A DNA stretch of 64,000 nucleotides, taken from Methylotenera_A sp963701715 (lineage in GTDB: Bacteria > Pseudomonadota > Gammaproteobacteria > Burkholderiales > Methylophilaceae). Shown here piece after piece: positions 45,304 through 54,366 of this stretch. The stretch covers positions 1-64,000 of the forward strand of contig CAVPAX010000006.1 of the NCBI GenBank assembly GCA_963701715.1, given 5' to 3'. The notes beneath the pieces were generated by a model that searched no databases, was not told where the DNA came from, and was given only the letters and a program-made list of their open reading frames with translations. Position numbers and translations under genes: made by a program. Numbering within the stretch: position 1 is the first letter of the stretch; every line of letters starts with the position of its first letter.

Positions 45304-47838
45304 TTATCCTATAACTACATTTACAAGTTTATTAGGTACAACAATGATTTTACGCACAGTTACACCATCTGTTAAGAACTTAGTAACAAAAGCTTGCTCA
45401 AGCGTCATTTTTTCAATCGCATCCTTGCTAGCTTCTCGCGAAACGGTGAGGTTGCCGCGCAATTTTCCGTTTACTTGCACCACGTATTCTACCGTGTCTT
45501 GCACCATGGCTGCTTTATCAGGAATAGGCCAGGAGACTCTTAGAATATGGCTTTCAGGGCATAGTTCAGACCATAATGCTTGACAGATATGCGGCACAAT
45601 GGGCGAGAGCAGCAGCGTGACATTCTGCAGCACTTCTTGGCGCACGCTGCGTGTTGTTTCATCCGTGCCTTCAATTTTGGCAAGCGCGTTCATCAATTCC
45701 ATCACGCTGGAAATCGCCGTATTAAAGCTATGGCGGCGACCGTAGTCATCACCCACCTTTTCAATTGTTTGGTGCAATTGCAAACGCAAATTCTTGAGTT
45801 CTGTTGTGAGTTCGCCGCTTTGGTAAGCTTTAATTTCGCCTAAACTCATATGCTCATAAGTTGCTTTCCACAAGCGTTTTAAAAAGCGGTTAGCCCCTTC
45901 CACCCCCGCGTCCGACCACTCCAAACTTTGCTCTGGCGGCGAGGCGAACATCATGAATAGCCTCGCAGTATCTGCACCGTAAGTATCTATGAGTTGTTGA
46001 GGGTCAACCGTGTTACCTTTCGATTTGCTCATTTTCGAGCCATCTTTCAGCACCATGCCTTGCGTCAGCAAATTAGTGAAAGGCTCATCATTTTTAATCA
46101 AACCGACATCGCGCATCAATTTATTAAAGAAACGCGCATAGAGCAGATGCAAAATTGCATGTTCAATACCGCCTACATACTGGTCTACAGGTAACCAGTA
46201 ATTGGCGCGTTCGTCGACCATTGCTGTGTTGCAATTATGGCTGGCATAGCGCGCAAAATACCAGGATGATTCGAAGAACGTATCGAGCGTATCGGTTTCA
46301 CGCGTCGCTTTACCACCGCAAGTCGGGCAAGTGGTCTCAAAAAAGCTTGAGTCTTTTTTAATTGGCGAACCGACCCCATCCATAGTCACATCCTCTGGCA
46401 ACACGACGGGGAGTTGCTCCGCAGGCACAGGTACTTCGCCGCATTTTGTGCAGTGAATGATAGGGATCGGGCAGCCCCAGTAGCGCTGGCGTGATACGCC
46501 CCAATCGCGCAGGCGGTATTGCGTACGTTTTTTGCCTAGGTTTTTTGTACTCAAAGCTGATGAAATGGCATCAGAAGATTGTTCAAAGTTCAAGCCGCTA
46601 AACTCAGCTGAATCAAATAACACACCATGTTCAGCAAATATATCTAGCCATGCAAACCAGTTTAGATGTTCTCCATTACATTCAATTGCTGGAAAATTTC
46701 CGTCGGGAGTTTCATGATAAAAGGTAGTCACCTTATCGCTATCCCAACCTTTTGGAGCTATCACGGCTTTAATCGGCAAGCTATACTTTCTAGCAAACCC
46801 AAAATCGCGCTCGTCGTGCGCGGGCACGGCCATCACAGCACCTTCACCATAGCTGGCAAGCACGTAATTCGCGACCCAAACTGGCAATTGCTCGCCATTC
46901 AAAGGATGTGTGACAAATAAACCAGTCGGCATGCCTTTTTTCTCGGCGGTCGCAACATCTGCTTCTGCCACGCTGCCACGCTTACATTCGGCGATAAAGT
47001 CGGCTAATTGAGGGTTATTATGTGCGGCCATGGTAGCAAGCGCATGTTCTGCGGCCACCGCCACATAAGTCGCGCCCATTAAGGTGTCTGGGCGGGTGGT
47101 GTACACTTTTAAATTACCGGTTTGGCCGACAATCGGAAATTCCACTTCGCAACCGTAACTTTTCCCAATCCAATTGCGTTGCATGGTTTTGACTTGTTCT
47201 GGCCAGCCATCGAGTTTGTCTAAATCGTTTAAAAGTTCTTCGGCATAGGCCGTGATTTTCATAAAATATTGCGGAATATCACGCTTTTCTACCAACGCGC
47301 CACTACGCCAACCGCGGCCGTCAATCACCTGTTCGTTTGCAAGCACGGTGCCGTCGACCGGATCCCAATTTACCGTAGAAGTTTTTTTGTAAATGAGGCC
47401 TTTTTTGAAAAGCTCGGTAAACAGCCATTGCTCCCATTTATAATATTCTGGCTTACAGGTGGCGATTTCCCTGTCCCAGTCTACCGCCAACCCCAGCTGT
47501 TTCAACTGGGTTTTCATGTGCTCGATATTGCTGTATGTCCATGCGGCAGGCGCAGTTTTATTGGCAATGGCGGCATTTTCTGCAGGCAGACCAAATGCAT
47601 CCCAGCCCATTGGCTGCATGACGTTGTAGCCTTTCATTTTGTGGAAACGGCTTAAAACATCACCAATCGTATAGTTGCGCACGTGCCCCATGTGCAAGCG
47701 CCCGCTGGGATAGGGGAACATGGAAAGGCAATAATATTTTGGTTTGTTGCTAGTTTCTGTGGCAACGAATGTTTTATTGGCTTCCCAATATTCTTGCGCT
47801 TGTTGTTCGATTTTTTTGAATGGATATTGCTGCTGCAT
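45304..47838 (-). CDS. leuS: Leucyl-tRNA synthetase
   Basis: Class I synthetase charging tRNA-Leu. HIGH-type motif RLHMGHVRNYTIGD near residue 45, editing domain with TTRPDTLMGATYVAVA, and KMSKS in GSKMSKSKGN. 844 residues, near normal. A 78-base gap separates it from the glycosyltransferase gene; lptE follows directly. Confidence 0.98.
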   Translation of the reverse strand: MQQQYPFKKIEQQAQEYWEANKTFVATETSNKPKYYCLSMFPYPSGRLHMGHVRNYTIGDVLSRFHKMKGYNVMQPMGWDAFGLPAENAAIANKTAPAAWTYSNIEHMKTQLKQLGLAVDWDREIATCKPEYYKWEQWLFTELFKKGLIYKKTSTVNWDPVDGTVLANEQVIDGRGWRSGALVEKRDIPQYFMKITAYAEELLNDLDKLDGWPEQVKTMQRNWIGKSYGCEVEFPIVGQTGNLKVYTTRPDTLMGATYVAVAAEHALATMAAHNNPQLADFIAECKRGSVAEADVATAEKKGMPTGLFVTHPLNGEQLPVWVANYVLASYGEGAVMAVPAHDERDFGFARKYSLPIKAVIAPKGWDSDKVTTFYHETPDGNFPAIECNGEHLNWFAWLDIFAEHGVLFDSAEFSGLNFEQSSDAISSALSTKNLGKKRTQYRLRDWGVSRQRYWGCPIPIIHCTKCGEVPVPAEQLPVVLPEDVTMDGVGSPIKKDSSFFETTCPTCGGKATRETDTLDTFFESSWYFARYASHNCNTAMVDERANYWLPVDQYVGGIEHAILHLLYARFFNKLMRDVGLIKNDEPFTNLLTQGMVLKDGSKMSKSKGNTVDPQQLIDTYGADTARLFMMFASPPEQSLEWSDAGVEGANRFLKRLWKATYEHMSLGEIKAYQSGELTTELKNLRLQLHQTIEKVGDDYGRRHSFNTAISSVMELMNALAKIEGTDETTRSVRQEVLQNVTLLLSPIVPHICQALWSELCPESHILRVSWPIPDKAAMVQDTVEYVVQVNGKLRGNLTVSREASKDAIEKMTLEQAFVTKFLTDGVTVRKIIVVPNKLVNVVIG

Positions 47839-47916
47839 GGCTCTGCGAGTATGAAAAGTATAAAACGAGATTATACTGGAAGCGCACTTAAAATATGCGG
47901 CTAAAAATACTTGTAA

Positions 47917-49539
47917 TTACTTTGTTTGTGAGGCTTTTTTCACAAGCCATTGTTCATGTGTCATGATGGCAACAAAGTCGCCCTTGAAGGCTTGCGCATA
48001 TTCTGCGGGCAGGCTACCCAACTCTTCTTTGTTATGAAAGTATTCAATTAAACGCCCATTAGGATGTGCGACAAACCATGCCTCTATTTCGTTTGCTTCG
48101 AGACTGGTGGGTGACTGTTCAAGTCTGCCTATAAAGTTGTAAATGCCTGGATATTTTCCTGAGTGGGCAACTGGAATATGTTGAGATTCCAGTATTTTGA
48201 TTTTGGCGCTAATGGGTCGCACATCATAAGCATCGCCCGCCGTGCGCAATATAATAAATTGAGCCACGGTAACTAATATGATTGAAAATAAAGAGATTTT
48301 CGATACTATCCGCGCCGCAGATTGCTCAGGTGATAAGTAGAGCGCTAATCCTAAAAGCACAGTTAATAACCCTAGCCATGGAGGCAATGACTGCAACCAG
48401 AAGGCAGAATGGCTGGGGTTGGTGCTTGCATAGTAAGGCAAGCCAAGAAAAATAATGCCTATTACCATCATTACAATGAAAATCGGCAACAGGTGTTTGC
48501 GTAGACTTGTCTGGCTATTTTCAATGCATCGGGCTATCAATAAAGCAAAAGCTGGAAAAATTGGCAGAATATAATGTATTTGCTTGCCACTGATGAGTGA
48601 GAATCCTACAAACACAGGAATTGCCCATGCAAAGCATAGGCGTACACCAGCTTCTTGGCGTATTAAGTTTTTGCTGAATAAGCCCTGCCAGAATGTGCCC
48701 CAAAGAAACCAAGGAAATAATAGCAATGGCATTAGTGGGGCATACCACCAAAAAGGACGATCGTGGGCGAAAGAATGGACCATGCGATCAGCAGTTTGAC
48801 CCCAAAAAATAGCATGCGCATATTCATTACCGCCACGAATTCCCGCTGGAATTGCCCACACAAGGGCAATCGCCACCCCGACAAGCACGGAATAAAGCAA
48901 AGGTAAATACCAATTCTTGGCGTTTATATTTTTATCATGCTCCAAGTTATCTTTACACCACCAAGAGGCAAGCAAAGCCGTGGGCAAAAGTTGTAGCAAA
49001 ATGGTCGGGCCTTTTGCCAGCAGACCGCCGCCGATCGCAAGCGCAAATAAGATCCAGCTCTTTGCTGATCGGTCTTGCCATGAGATGAGCAAACCCCAGA
49101 TGCCAAGTACAGTAAAAAAAGCAATCAGCATGTCAAACATGAGTACAGTTGAGTAGACAACCCAAAGACCACTGCTAATTAGGATGAGCGAGGCGTTATC
49201 TTTTATATTTGCTTGGCTAGGCCATAATCTGCCTGCGATTTTACGGGTGATGAACACACTGGCCAGTGCAAATAATGAAGGCACAATGCGCGGCCACCAA
49301 TCATTGACACCAAAGATTTCCCATCCAAGATTAATCAACCAGAATAATAAAGGCGGTTTATGGCTGTAGGCAATGTCGTTAAGATATGGCACCAGATAAT
49401 CACCGTTAAGCCACATGTTCCACGCTACTGTGACATAGCGTGTTTCATCAATGGGGACATATGAGCGGCCATTCAGGCCGATAACGACCAGCAAGACCCA
49501 TAACAACAGAATCTGAAGATGAAACTTTTTTGATGTCAC
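47917..49539 (-). CDS. Family-39 (ArnT/PMT-like) membrane glycosyltransferase
   Basis: A 540-residue polytopic membrane protein. YVPIDETRYVTVAWNMW near residue 27 holds the acidic DE pair placed in the active site of ArnT and PMT enzymes; YSHKPPLLFWLINLGWEIFG follows. Ten or more membrane segments, then a soluble C-terminal domain from about 430. Uses a polyprenyl-phosphate sugar donor to modify lipid A, protein or polysaccharide; the acceptor cannot be told. Only 5 bases after adk. Confidence 0.87.
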   Translation of the reverse strand: MTSKKFHLQILLLWVLLVVIGLNGRSYVPIDETRYVTVAWNMWLNGDYLVPYLNDIAYSHKPPLLFWLINLGWEIFGVNDWWPRIVPSLFALASVFITRKIAGRLWPSQANIKDNASLILISSGLWVVYSTVLMFDMLIAFFTVLGIWGLLISWQDRSAKSWILFALAIGGGLLAKGPTILLQLLPTALLASWWCKDNLEHDKNINAKNWYLPLLYSVLVGVAIALVWAIPAGIRGGNEYAHAIFWGQTADRMVHSFAHDRPFWWYAPLMPLLLFPWFLWGTFWQGLFSKNLIRQEAGVRLCFAWAIPVFVGFSLISGKQIHYILPIFPAFALLIARCIENSQTSLRKHLLPIFIVMMVIGIIFLGLPYYASTNPSHSAFWLQSLPPWLGLLTVLLGLALYLSPEQSAARIVSKISLFSIILVTVAQFIILRTAGDAYDVRPISAKIKILESQHIPVAHSGKYPGIYNFIGRLEQSPTSLEANEIEAWFVAHPNGRLIEYFHNKEELGSLPAEYAQAFKGDFVAIMTHEQWLVKKASQTK

Positions 49540-49544
49540 GTAAA

Positions 49545-50198
49545 TTAAATAAGTGCTGAGAAAATACTGTCACGAATGCTATTCATATCTCCCAAGCCAT
49601 TCACTTTGACATGTTTTGGTGCGCCAGTAGCGCCGCTTTTGGCCCAGTTTGCATAATAATCTACCAACGGTTTGGTTTGGCTGTGGTACACCTCAAGGCG
49701 TTTTTTCACAGTTTCTTCTTTGTCATCTTCACGTTGTACCAAGTCTTCGCCCGTTATATCATCCTTGCCAGCGACTTTGGGCGGGTTGAATTTAACGTGA
49801 TATGTACGACCGCTAGCAGGATGCGAACGGCGGCCGCTCATGCGCTCGATAATCGCACTATCCGGCACATCGATTTCCACCACGTAGTCAATCATCACCC
49901 CAGCGGCTTTCATTGCGTCTGCTTGCGGAATTGTGCGTGGGAAGCCATCGAATAAAAAGCCGTTAGCGCAGTCTGCCTCTTTGATGCGCTCGCTCACTAA
50001 ACCGATAATCACGCTATCCGGCACCAAGCCGCCGCTATCCATAAATGCTTTAGCTTCCAAGCCTAGCGGAGTGCCTGCTTTAACGGCCGCACGCAACATA
50101 TCACCGGTTGAAATTTGTGGAATGTTAAATTTTTCTTTAATAAATGTGGCTTGCGTGCCTTTGCCGGCACCGGGTGCACCCAATAATATTATTCTCAT
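49545..50198 (-). CDS. adk: Adenylate kinase
   Basis: Balances ATP, ADP and AMP. GAPGAGKGTQA at 7-17 is the P-loop; FDGFPRTIPQADAM is the AMP site; the LID (GRRSHPASGRTYHVKFNPP) lacks the zinc Cys set. 217 residues, the long form. AAGGAGC lies before the ATG on the minus strand. Confidence 0.98.
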   Translation of the reverse strand: MRIILLGAPGAGKGTQATFIKEKFNIPQISTGDMLRAAVKAGTPLGLEAKAFMDSGGLVPDSVIIGLVSERIKEADCANGFLFDGFPRTIPQADAMKAAGVMIDYVVEIDVPDSAIIERMSGRRSHPASGRTYHVKFNPPKVAGKDDITGEDLVQREDDKEETVKKRLEVYHSQTKPLVDYYANWAKSGATGAPKHVKVNGLGDMNSIRDSIFSALI

Positions 50199-50356
50199 AA
50201 AAAGCTCCTTAACTAGCCGCTAATTATATCAGGGGAAAGGTTTTTACTCACTGATGATTTCAATACATAAGTTAAGTTTACATGCGATAAATGCTGCTGC
50301 CGCTCAGCTTTTATTAAATCAGAGTTAAGAATTATGGCTTAAAATTAAATCAATCG

Positions 50357-50385
50357 TTGACCAAAACCGCGCTTTCCAGCATAAT
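50357..50385 (+). promoter_or_regulatory. Sigma-70 promoter of the tRNA-Lys genes
   Basis: TTGACC (50357-50362), 17 bases, CATAAT (50380-50385), with a GC-rich discriminator (CGCGG) after it as in stringently controlled stable-RNA promoters. Transcription would begin about 10 bases before the tRNA. Confidence 0.75.
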
Positions 50386-50403
50386 CGCGGTTCTCAAAAA
50401 AAT

Positions 50404-50479
50404 GGGGTGTTAGCTCAGCTGGTAGAGCAGCGGACTTTTAATCCGTTTGTCGTGGGTTCGATCCCCGCACACCCTACCA
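50404..50479 (+). tRNA. tRNA-Lys (anticodon UUU)
   Basis: A 76-base cloverleaf with encoded CCA. Acceptor GGGGTGT pairs with ACACCCT, giving a G1-U72 wobble. D arm GCTCAGCTGGTAGAGC, anticodon loop CTTTTAA, T arm GTGGG-TTCGATC-CCCGC. Followed by a hairpin terminator. Confidence 0.97.
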
Positions 50480-50485
50480 AATATA

Positions 50486-50515
50486 AAGCCCAGTCAGAAA
50501 TGACTGGGCTTTTTG
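50486..50515 (+). terminator. Intrinsic terminator after tRNA-Lys(UUU)
   Basis: An 11-bp perfect stem AAGCCCAGTCA with a GAAA tetraloop (50497-50500) is followed by a T-rich tail. It would limit read-through into the second tRNA. Confidence 0.85.
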
Positions 50516-50543
50516 TTTTATAATTATGTTATTCCCAAAATAT

Positions 50544-50619
50544 GGGGCGTTAGCTCAGCTGGTAGAGCAGCGGACTCTTAATCCGTTTGTCGCGAGTTCG
50601 ATCCTCGCACGCCCTACCA
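50544..50619 (+). tRNA. tRNA-Lys (anticodon CUU)
   Basis: A 76-base cloverleaf with encoded CCA, nearly the same as the first copy. Acceptor GGGGCGT with ACGCCCT (again G1-U72), anticodon loop CTCTTAA, T arm GCGAG-TTCGATC-CTCGC. Reads AAG codons. No good promoter of its own is seen in the short gap, so read-through from the first copy may supply it. Confidence 0.97.
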
Positions 50620-50629
50620 AATATCAAAG

Positions 50630-50660
50630 TGGCTTGCAGAAATGCAGGCCATTTTCGTTT
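50630..50660 (+). terminator. Intrinsic terminator after tRNA-Lys(CUU)
   Basis: Stem TGGCTTGCA / TGCAGGCCA (one G-U pair) with GAAA loop (50639-50642), then TTTTCGTTT. The same tetraloop occurs in the terminator of the first tRNA. Confidence 0.8.
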
Positions 50661-50838
50661 GGGTGCTAACGCAGCCGAATCGTATCTTTTGAATTTTGAA
50701 TCTGTTTGTTCACAGGTTTGTTTTAAGTATCATTTATGGGAGATTTTTTGCTCTGGTATTTGGTTAACCTAATGTCATGGGCCTGAGCGCATGGTACAGT
50801 ACCGTAAGTTCTAACCGCTGAAGAGGAATTAATTGCCT

Positions 50839-52293
50839 ATGATTAGGTTAAAAATCCGTGACAAAATCATTGGACTCTTGGTGTTCTATTTTCTAGTGGC
50901 ATTGGTTGCAATTGGCTCCACATTGCTGGTGTCTTGGCAGCTGGAGGGTGGCGCCGCTGCTATAAATGATGCAGGGCGTGAGCGGATGCGTTCTTACCGC
51001 ATTGCATATTTATTAGAACAGCAAGTAAAAATTCCTACTACGCAGTTACGTAGCGATATTGATCATGAAATTGTTTTGTTCGAAAAGACGCTGGCTGAAC
51101 TGGAGCAGGGTGATCCTCAGCGGCCATTATTCCTGCCAAAAGATGTAAGCGTTAGGACACAGATGGCTCAGCTTCGCAGGTCGTGGCAGGCCACCATCAG
51201 CCCCCATATTGTAAAAATCCTCAATACGACTGATTTTACTGAACAACAGGCGCATTTGGCGAGTTATCGTCCTATGCTTGAGCAGTTTGTTGCCGGCATT
51301 AATGACCTGGTGTCCATGGTAGAGCACAGTAATGCACGCGCAACTACTTTGCTGCGTTTTTTGCAGATTACCTTGGTTAGTTTGGCACTTGTAGGTACAG
51401 TGCTGCTGGTTTATCTGTTTTCGCATATGGTGGTTCGCCCTGTGATGCGGTTGAGAGAAGGTATCCAACGTATGGCAGAGGCGGATTTTGATGTGCGCTT
51501 GCCAGTCACCAGCAAAGATGAGCTCGGGGAATTAGCAAGCGGATTTAACCGCATGGCGGGCGAACTGCAGGATATCTATGCAACGCTTGAGCAGCGTGTG
51601 GAAGAAAAGTCGCGTAGTATTGAAGCCAAAAATCGTGAATTAGCCGCGCTGGATAAAGAAGTGGCGGTTTCTGAAGAGCGCAACTTGCTGGCACAGGAGT
51701 TACATGACAGCATCGCACAGTCGCTGGCATTTCTTAATATCCAGGTTCAGTTATTACAGGAAGATTTACAAAAAGACCGTATAGCTGAAGCGCTTAAGGG
51801 GCTGGCACAGATACGCGAAGGGGTGCAGGAAAGCTATGATGATGTGCGAGAATTGTTGGTGCATTTCCGTACGCGCATTGGCAGCACTGATCTGGAAACT
51901 GCAATTCGTAGCGCGTTAGAGAAGTTTGAAGGGCAAACCGGAATAAAAACGGCTTTTATTGCACACGGTAGTGCGCCTGAGCTAGAGCCTGAACAAGTCT
52001 TGCAGATTATGCACATTGTGCAGGAGACATTATCCAATGTACGTAAACACGCTAAAGCCAGCAGTATTGAGGTTGAGATGCATTGTGATAACAAATGTGT
52101 CATCAATATTCGTGATAACGGTATTGGGTTTGATTCAGCAAGGGATGCCGGCGACAGTCATGTGGGTTTGCGGATCATGCGTGAGCGTGCACACCGCATT
52201 GGTGCAGAACTAACTTTTGATTCAGTGCCAAACAAGGGAACACATATTTGCCTTATACTTCCTGATCTACAGCAAAAAAGAGAATCTGCATGA
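50839..52293 (+). CDS. narX: Nitrate/nitrite sensor histidine kinase NarX (short form)
   Basis: Membrane kinase sensing periplasmic nitrate. TM1 at about 10-32; a periplasmic P-box INDAGRERMRSYRIA (42-56) with the nitrate-binding Arg; TM2 at 173-196; HAMP 197-249; coiled coil; HisKA_3 with His289 in LAQELHDSIAQSL; ATPase domain with IVQETLSNVRKHAKA. About 484 residues against 598 in E. coli: the central Cys-containing module between HAMP and the kinase core is missing. Start: ATG 50839 is 11 bases after AGAGGA; an in-frame TTG at 50833 is at better spacing and adds two residues. Overlaps narL as ATGA. Confidence 0.92.
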   Translation: MIRLKIRDKIIGLLVFYFLVALVAIGSTLLVSWQLEGGAAAINDAGRERMRSYRIAYLLEQQVKIPTTQLRSDIDHEIVLFEKTLAELEQGDPQRPLFLPKDVSVRTQMAQLRRSWQATISPHIVKILNTTDFTEQQAHLASYRPMLEQFVAGINDLVSMVEHSNARATTLLRFLQITLVSLALVGTVLLVYLFSHMVVRPVMRLREGIQRMAEADFDVRLPVTSKDELGELASGFNRMAGELQDIYATLEQRVEEKSRSIEAKNRELAALDKEVAVSEERNLLAQELHDSIAQSLAFLNIQVQLLQEDLQKDRIAEALKGLAQIREGVQESYDDVRELLVHFRTRIGSTDLETAIRSALEKFEGQTGIKTAFIAHGSAPELEPEQVLQIMHIVQETLSNVRKHAKASSIEVEMHCDNKCVINIRDNGIGFDSARDAGDSHVGLRIMRERAHRIGAELTFDSVPNKGTHICLILPDLQQKRESA

Positions 52294-52943
52294 ATCCAAT
52301 TCGTGTCCTAATTGTGGATGACCATACTTTGTTTCGCAGTGGTATTAAGTTGTTGTTGCAGCGCCAGGAAGGGTTTGAGGTCGTGGGCGAGGCAGGTGAC
52401 GGGCTGGAAGGTGTGAAGCGTGCCAAGCAGCTAAAACCAGATGTCGTACTGTTAGACTTGCATATGCCGGGCACCAGTGGATTGGAAGCTATTCCATTGC
52501 TACGGGAAGAAGTACCTCGGGCAGAGGTGATTATGCTGACTGTTTCTGAGGATGCTGAAGACTTGCTCGATGCGCTGCGTGCAGGGGCGCGCGGCTATTT
52601 GCTGAAAAATATTGAGACAGATTTTTTGCTGGATTCCATACGCCGCGCTGTAAATGGGGAATCTGTCATGTCATCGCAAATGGCAGGCAAGCTGGCTGAC
52701 GCGATGCGGACAGGGCAAAAAGGGTCTGGTAGTACGGAGGCCGGCCTCGAAAAACTAACCCCGCGTGAGCGTGAGATTATTGCCATGCTGGCGCGTGGTA
52801 TCAGTAATAAGGAAATTGCACGTAAACTTGATCTGGCGGAGTCTACTGTCAAAATTCATGTGCAAGGCATATTGCGCAAACTCAATTTGACCAGTCGTGT
52901 ACAAGCTGCAGTTTATGCCGTGGAACACGGTTTGGTTGCCTAG
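52290..52943 (+). CDS. narL: Nitrate/nitrite response regulator NarL
   Basis: Receiver domain with VDDHTLFRSG at 9-18 and phospho-Asp56 in VVLLDLHMPG, then a LuxR-type helix-turn-helix (LTPREREIIAMLARGISNKE and STVKIHVQGILRKL). 217 residues. Coupled to narX and directly upstream of narK1, so it is the likely regulator of the nar operon. I found no clear NarL heptamer pair before narK1 by eye. Confidence 0.94.
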   Translation: MNPIRVLIVDDHTLFRSGIKLLLQRQEGFEVVGEAGDGLEGVKRAKQLKPDVVLLDLHMPGTSGLEAIPLLREEVPRAEVIMLTVSEDAEDLLDALRAGARGYLLKNIETDFLLDSIRRAVNGESVMSSQMAGKLADAMRTGQKGSGSTEAGLEKLTPREREIIAMLARGISNKEIARKLDLAESTVKIHVQGILRKLNLTSRVQAAVYAVEHGLVA

Positions 52944-52966
52944 AAATAATTAACTCCCCTCCTATC

Positions 52967-52997
52967 CAAAAGAACTAGTTCTTTTGCTTCAGCAAAA
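52967..52997. promoter_or_regulatory. Perfect 20-bp palindrome overlapping a hairpin, upstream of narK1
   Basis: CAAAAGAACT and its exact reverse complement run together at 52967-52986. A second stem TTTTGC-ttca-GCAAAA (52982-52997) shares bases with it, so only one can form in RNA. No T run follows. A TAGAAT at 53009-53014 could be the narK1 -10, with no -35; the palindrome would then be centred roughly 41-45 bases before the start, an activator position. Operator or narL terminator are both possible. Confidence 0.5.
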
Positions 52998-53070
52998 CTA
53001 TCCTTAAGTAGAATAGGCGTGCCACCACTATCAGCCTAATCTTGCATTATGCAATTAATGTAGGAGAGGA

Positions 53071-54342
53071 ATGATGGCGACACAACAATATAAAGCGTGG
53101 TCGGTAGTGATTATGAGCACGCTGGCTTTCACAGTGTGTTTCATGATCTGGATGATGTTTGCAGTCATCGGCATCCCGATTAAAGCAACACTTGGTCTAA
53201 ATGAAACCGAGTTTGGTGTCTTAATTGCAACGCCAGTCCTTACCGGATCGCTCATTCGCCTTCCATTGGGTATGTGGACAGACAGGTTTGGCGGTCGCAT
53301 CGTGTTTTTTGTTTTGATGCTTTCAACCGTGATCCCGATTTTCCTTATTTCGCGCTGTACTGAATATTGGCAGTTCCTGGTGACAGGGTTGTTCGTAGGT
53401 GTAGCGGGTGGATCTTTTACTGTAGGTATAGCCTATTGTGCACGCTGGTTTCCAAAAAACCGTCAAGGATTGGCAATGGGCATCTTTGGCGCAGGTAACA
53501 CAGGCGCAGCAGTTACCAAATTAGTGGCTCCGCTCATTGTTGTTGCGTATGGCTGGGCCATGGTGCCACAGGTATACGCGGTCCTCATGTTGGTAATGGC
53601 AATTCTGTTCTGGTTTTTTACCTTTTCTGATCCATCTCATAAAGCAAGTAAAGCGGTCACTATGCGTGAGCAGTTGGTGGCGCTTAAAGATCCAAAAGTA
53701 TGGAAGTACAGCCAATATTACTCCATTGTATTTGGTGGCTATGTAGCTTTGGCATTATGGATGACCAAATACTATATTGGTGAGTATGGTTTCGACTTAA
53801 AAACAGCCGCGTTGATGGCAGCAGCATTCAGTATTCCTGGAGGCGTGCTGCGTGCTGTGGGCGGTTATTTCTCAGATAAATACGGCGCACATACCGTCAC
53901 TTGGTGGGTGCTCTGGGTGTCACTGGTTTGCCTGTTTTTTCTGTCCTACCCACAAACCGATATCTCCATTGTCACTGTAAAAGGACCGCAAACATTTCAC
54001 GTGGGTCTGAATGCAGTATGGTTCACTATCGTCATGTTCACCATGGGCATTGCTTTTGCAATCGGTAAGGCCTCAGTTTTCAAATATATCTCAGATGATT
54101 ACCCTCATAACATTGGTGTGATTTCAGGCGTAGTTGGGTTGGCTGGCGGGCTGGGTGGCTTTTTAATGCCGATCATGTTTGGCGCCTTGCTTGATTTGAC
54201 TGGTGTACGTACTTCAGCCTTCATGCTGATGTTTGGCGTCATCTGGGTGTCATTGATCTGGATGTACTGGACTGAAGTGCGTCCTGTGAAGATTGGCCGT
54301 CATCATGAACGCCAAGCTGCAAAACAAGCTGTATCAATCTAA
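53071..54342 (+). CDS. narK1: Nitrate/nitrite transporter NarK1
   Basis: Major facilitator superfamily, 423 residues, about 12 membrane segments. RLPLGMWTDRFGGR, GNTGAAVTKLVAPL and GGLGGFLMPIMFG are nitrate-transporter marks, with conserved Arg in the pore. NarK1-type proteins are thought to be nitrate/proton symporters that start respiration. AGGAGAGGA lies before the ATG; an adjacent ATG at 53074 is also possible. narK2 follows after 24 bases. Confidence 0.92.
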   Translation: MMATQQYKAWSVVIMSTLAFTVCFMIWMMFAVIGIPIKATLGLNETEFGVLIATPVLTGSLIRLPLGMWTDRFGGRIVFFVLMLSTVIPIFLISRCTEYWQFLVTGLFVGVAGGSFTVGIAYCARWFPKNRQGLAMGIFGAGNTGAAVTKLVAPLIVVAYGWAMVPQVYAVLMLVMAILFWFFTFSDPSHKASKAVTMREQLVALKDPKVWKYSQYYSIVFGGYVALALWMTKYYIGEYGFDLKTAALMAAAFSIPGGVLRAVGGYFSDKYGAHTVTWWVLWVSLVCLFFLSYPQTDISIVTVKGPQTFHVGLNAVWFTIVMFTMGIAFAIGKASVFKYISDDYPHNIGVISGVVGLAGGLGGFLMPIMFGALLDLTGVRTSAFMLMFGVIWVSLIWMYWTEVRPVKIGRHHERQAAKQAVSI

Positions 54343-54366
54343 GCCGTATCAACTAGGGGAAAAAAT

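Noticed and set aside
50762..50803. Short palindromes GGTTAACC and GGTACAGTACC in the narX leader
   Set aside because: Too short to separate from chance; no match to NarL, FNR or RegA sites that I can defend.
53042..53054. Palindrome TTGCATTATGCAA before narK1
   Set aside because: Considered as an FNR/CRP-type site, but it is 13 bases with the wrong half-site (needs TTGAT-N4-ATCAA) and lies only about 7 bases before the ribosome site.
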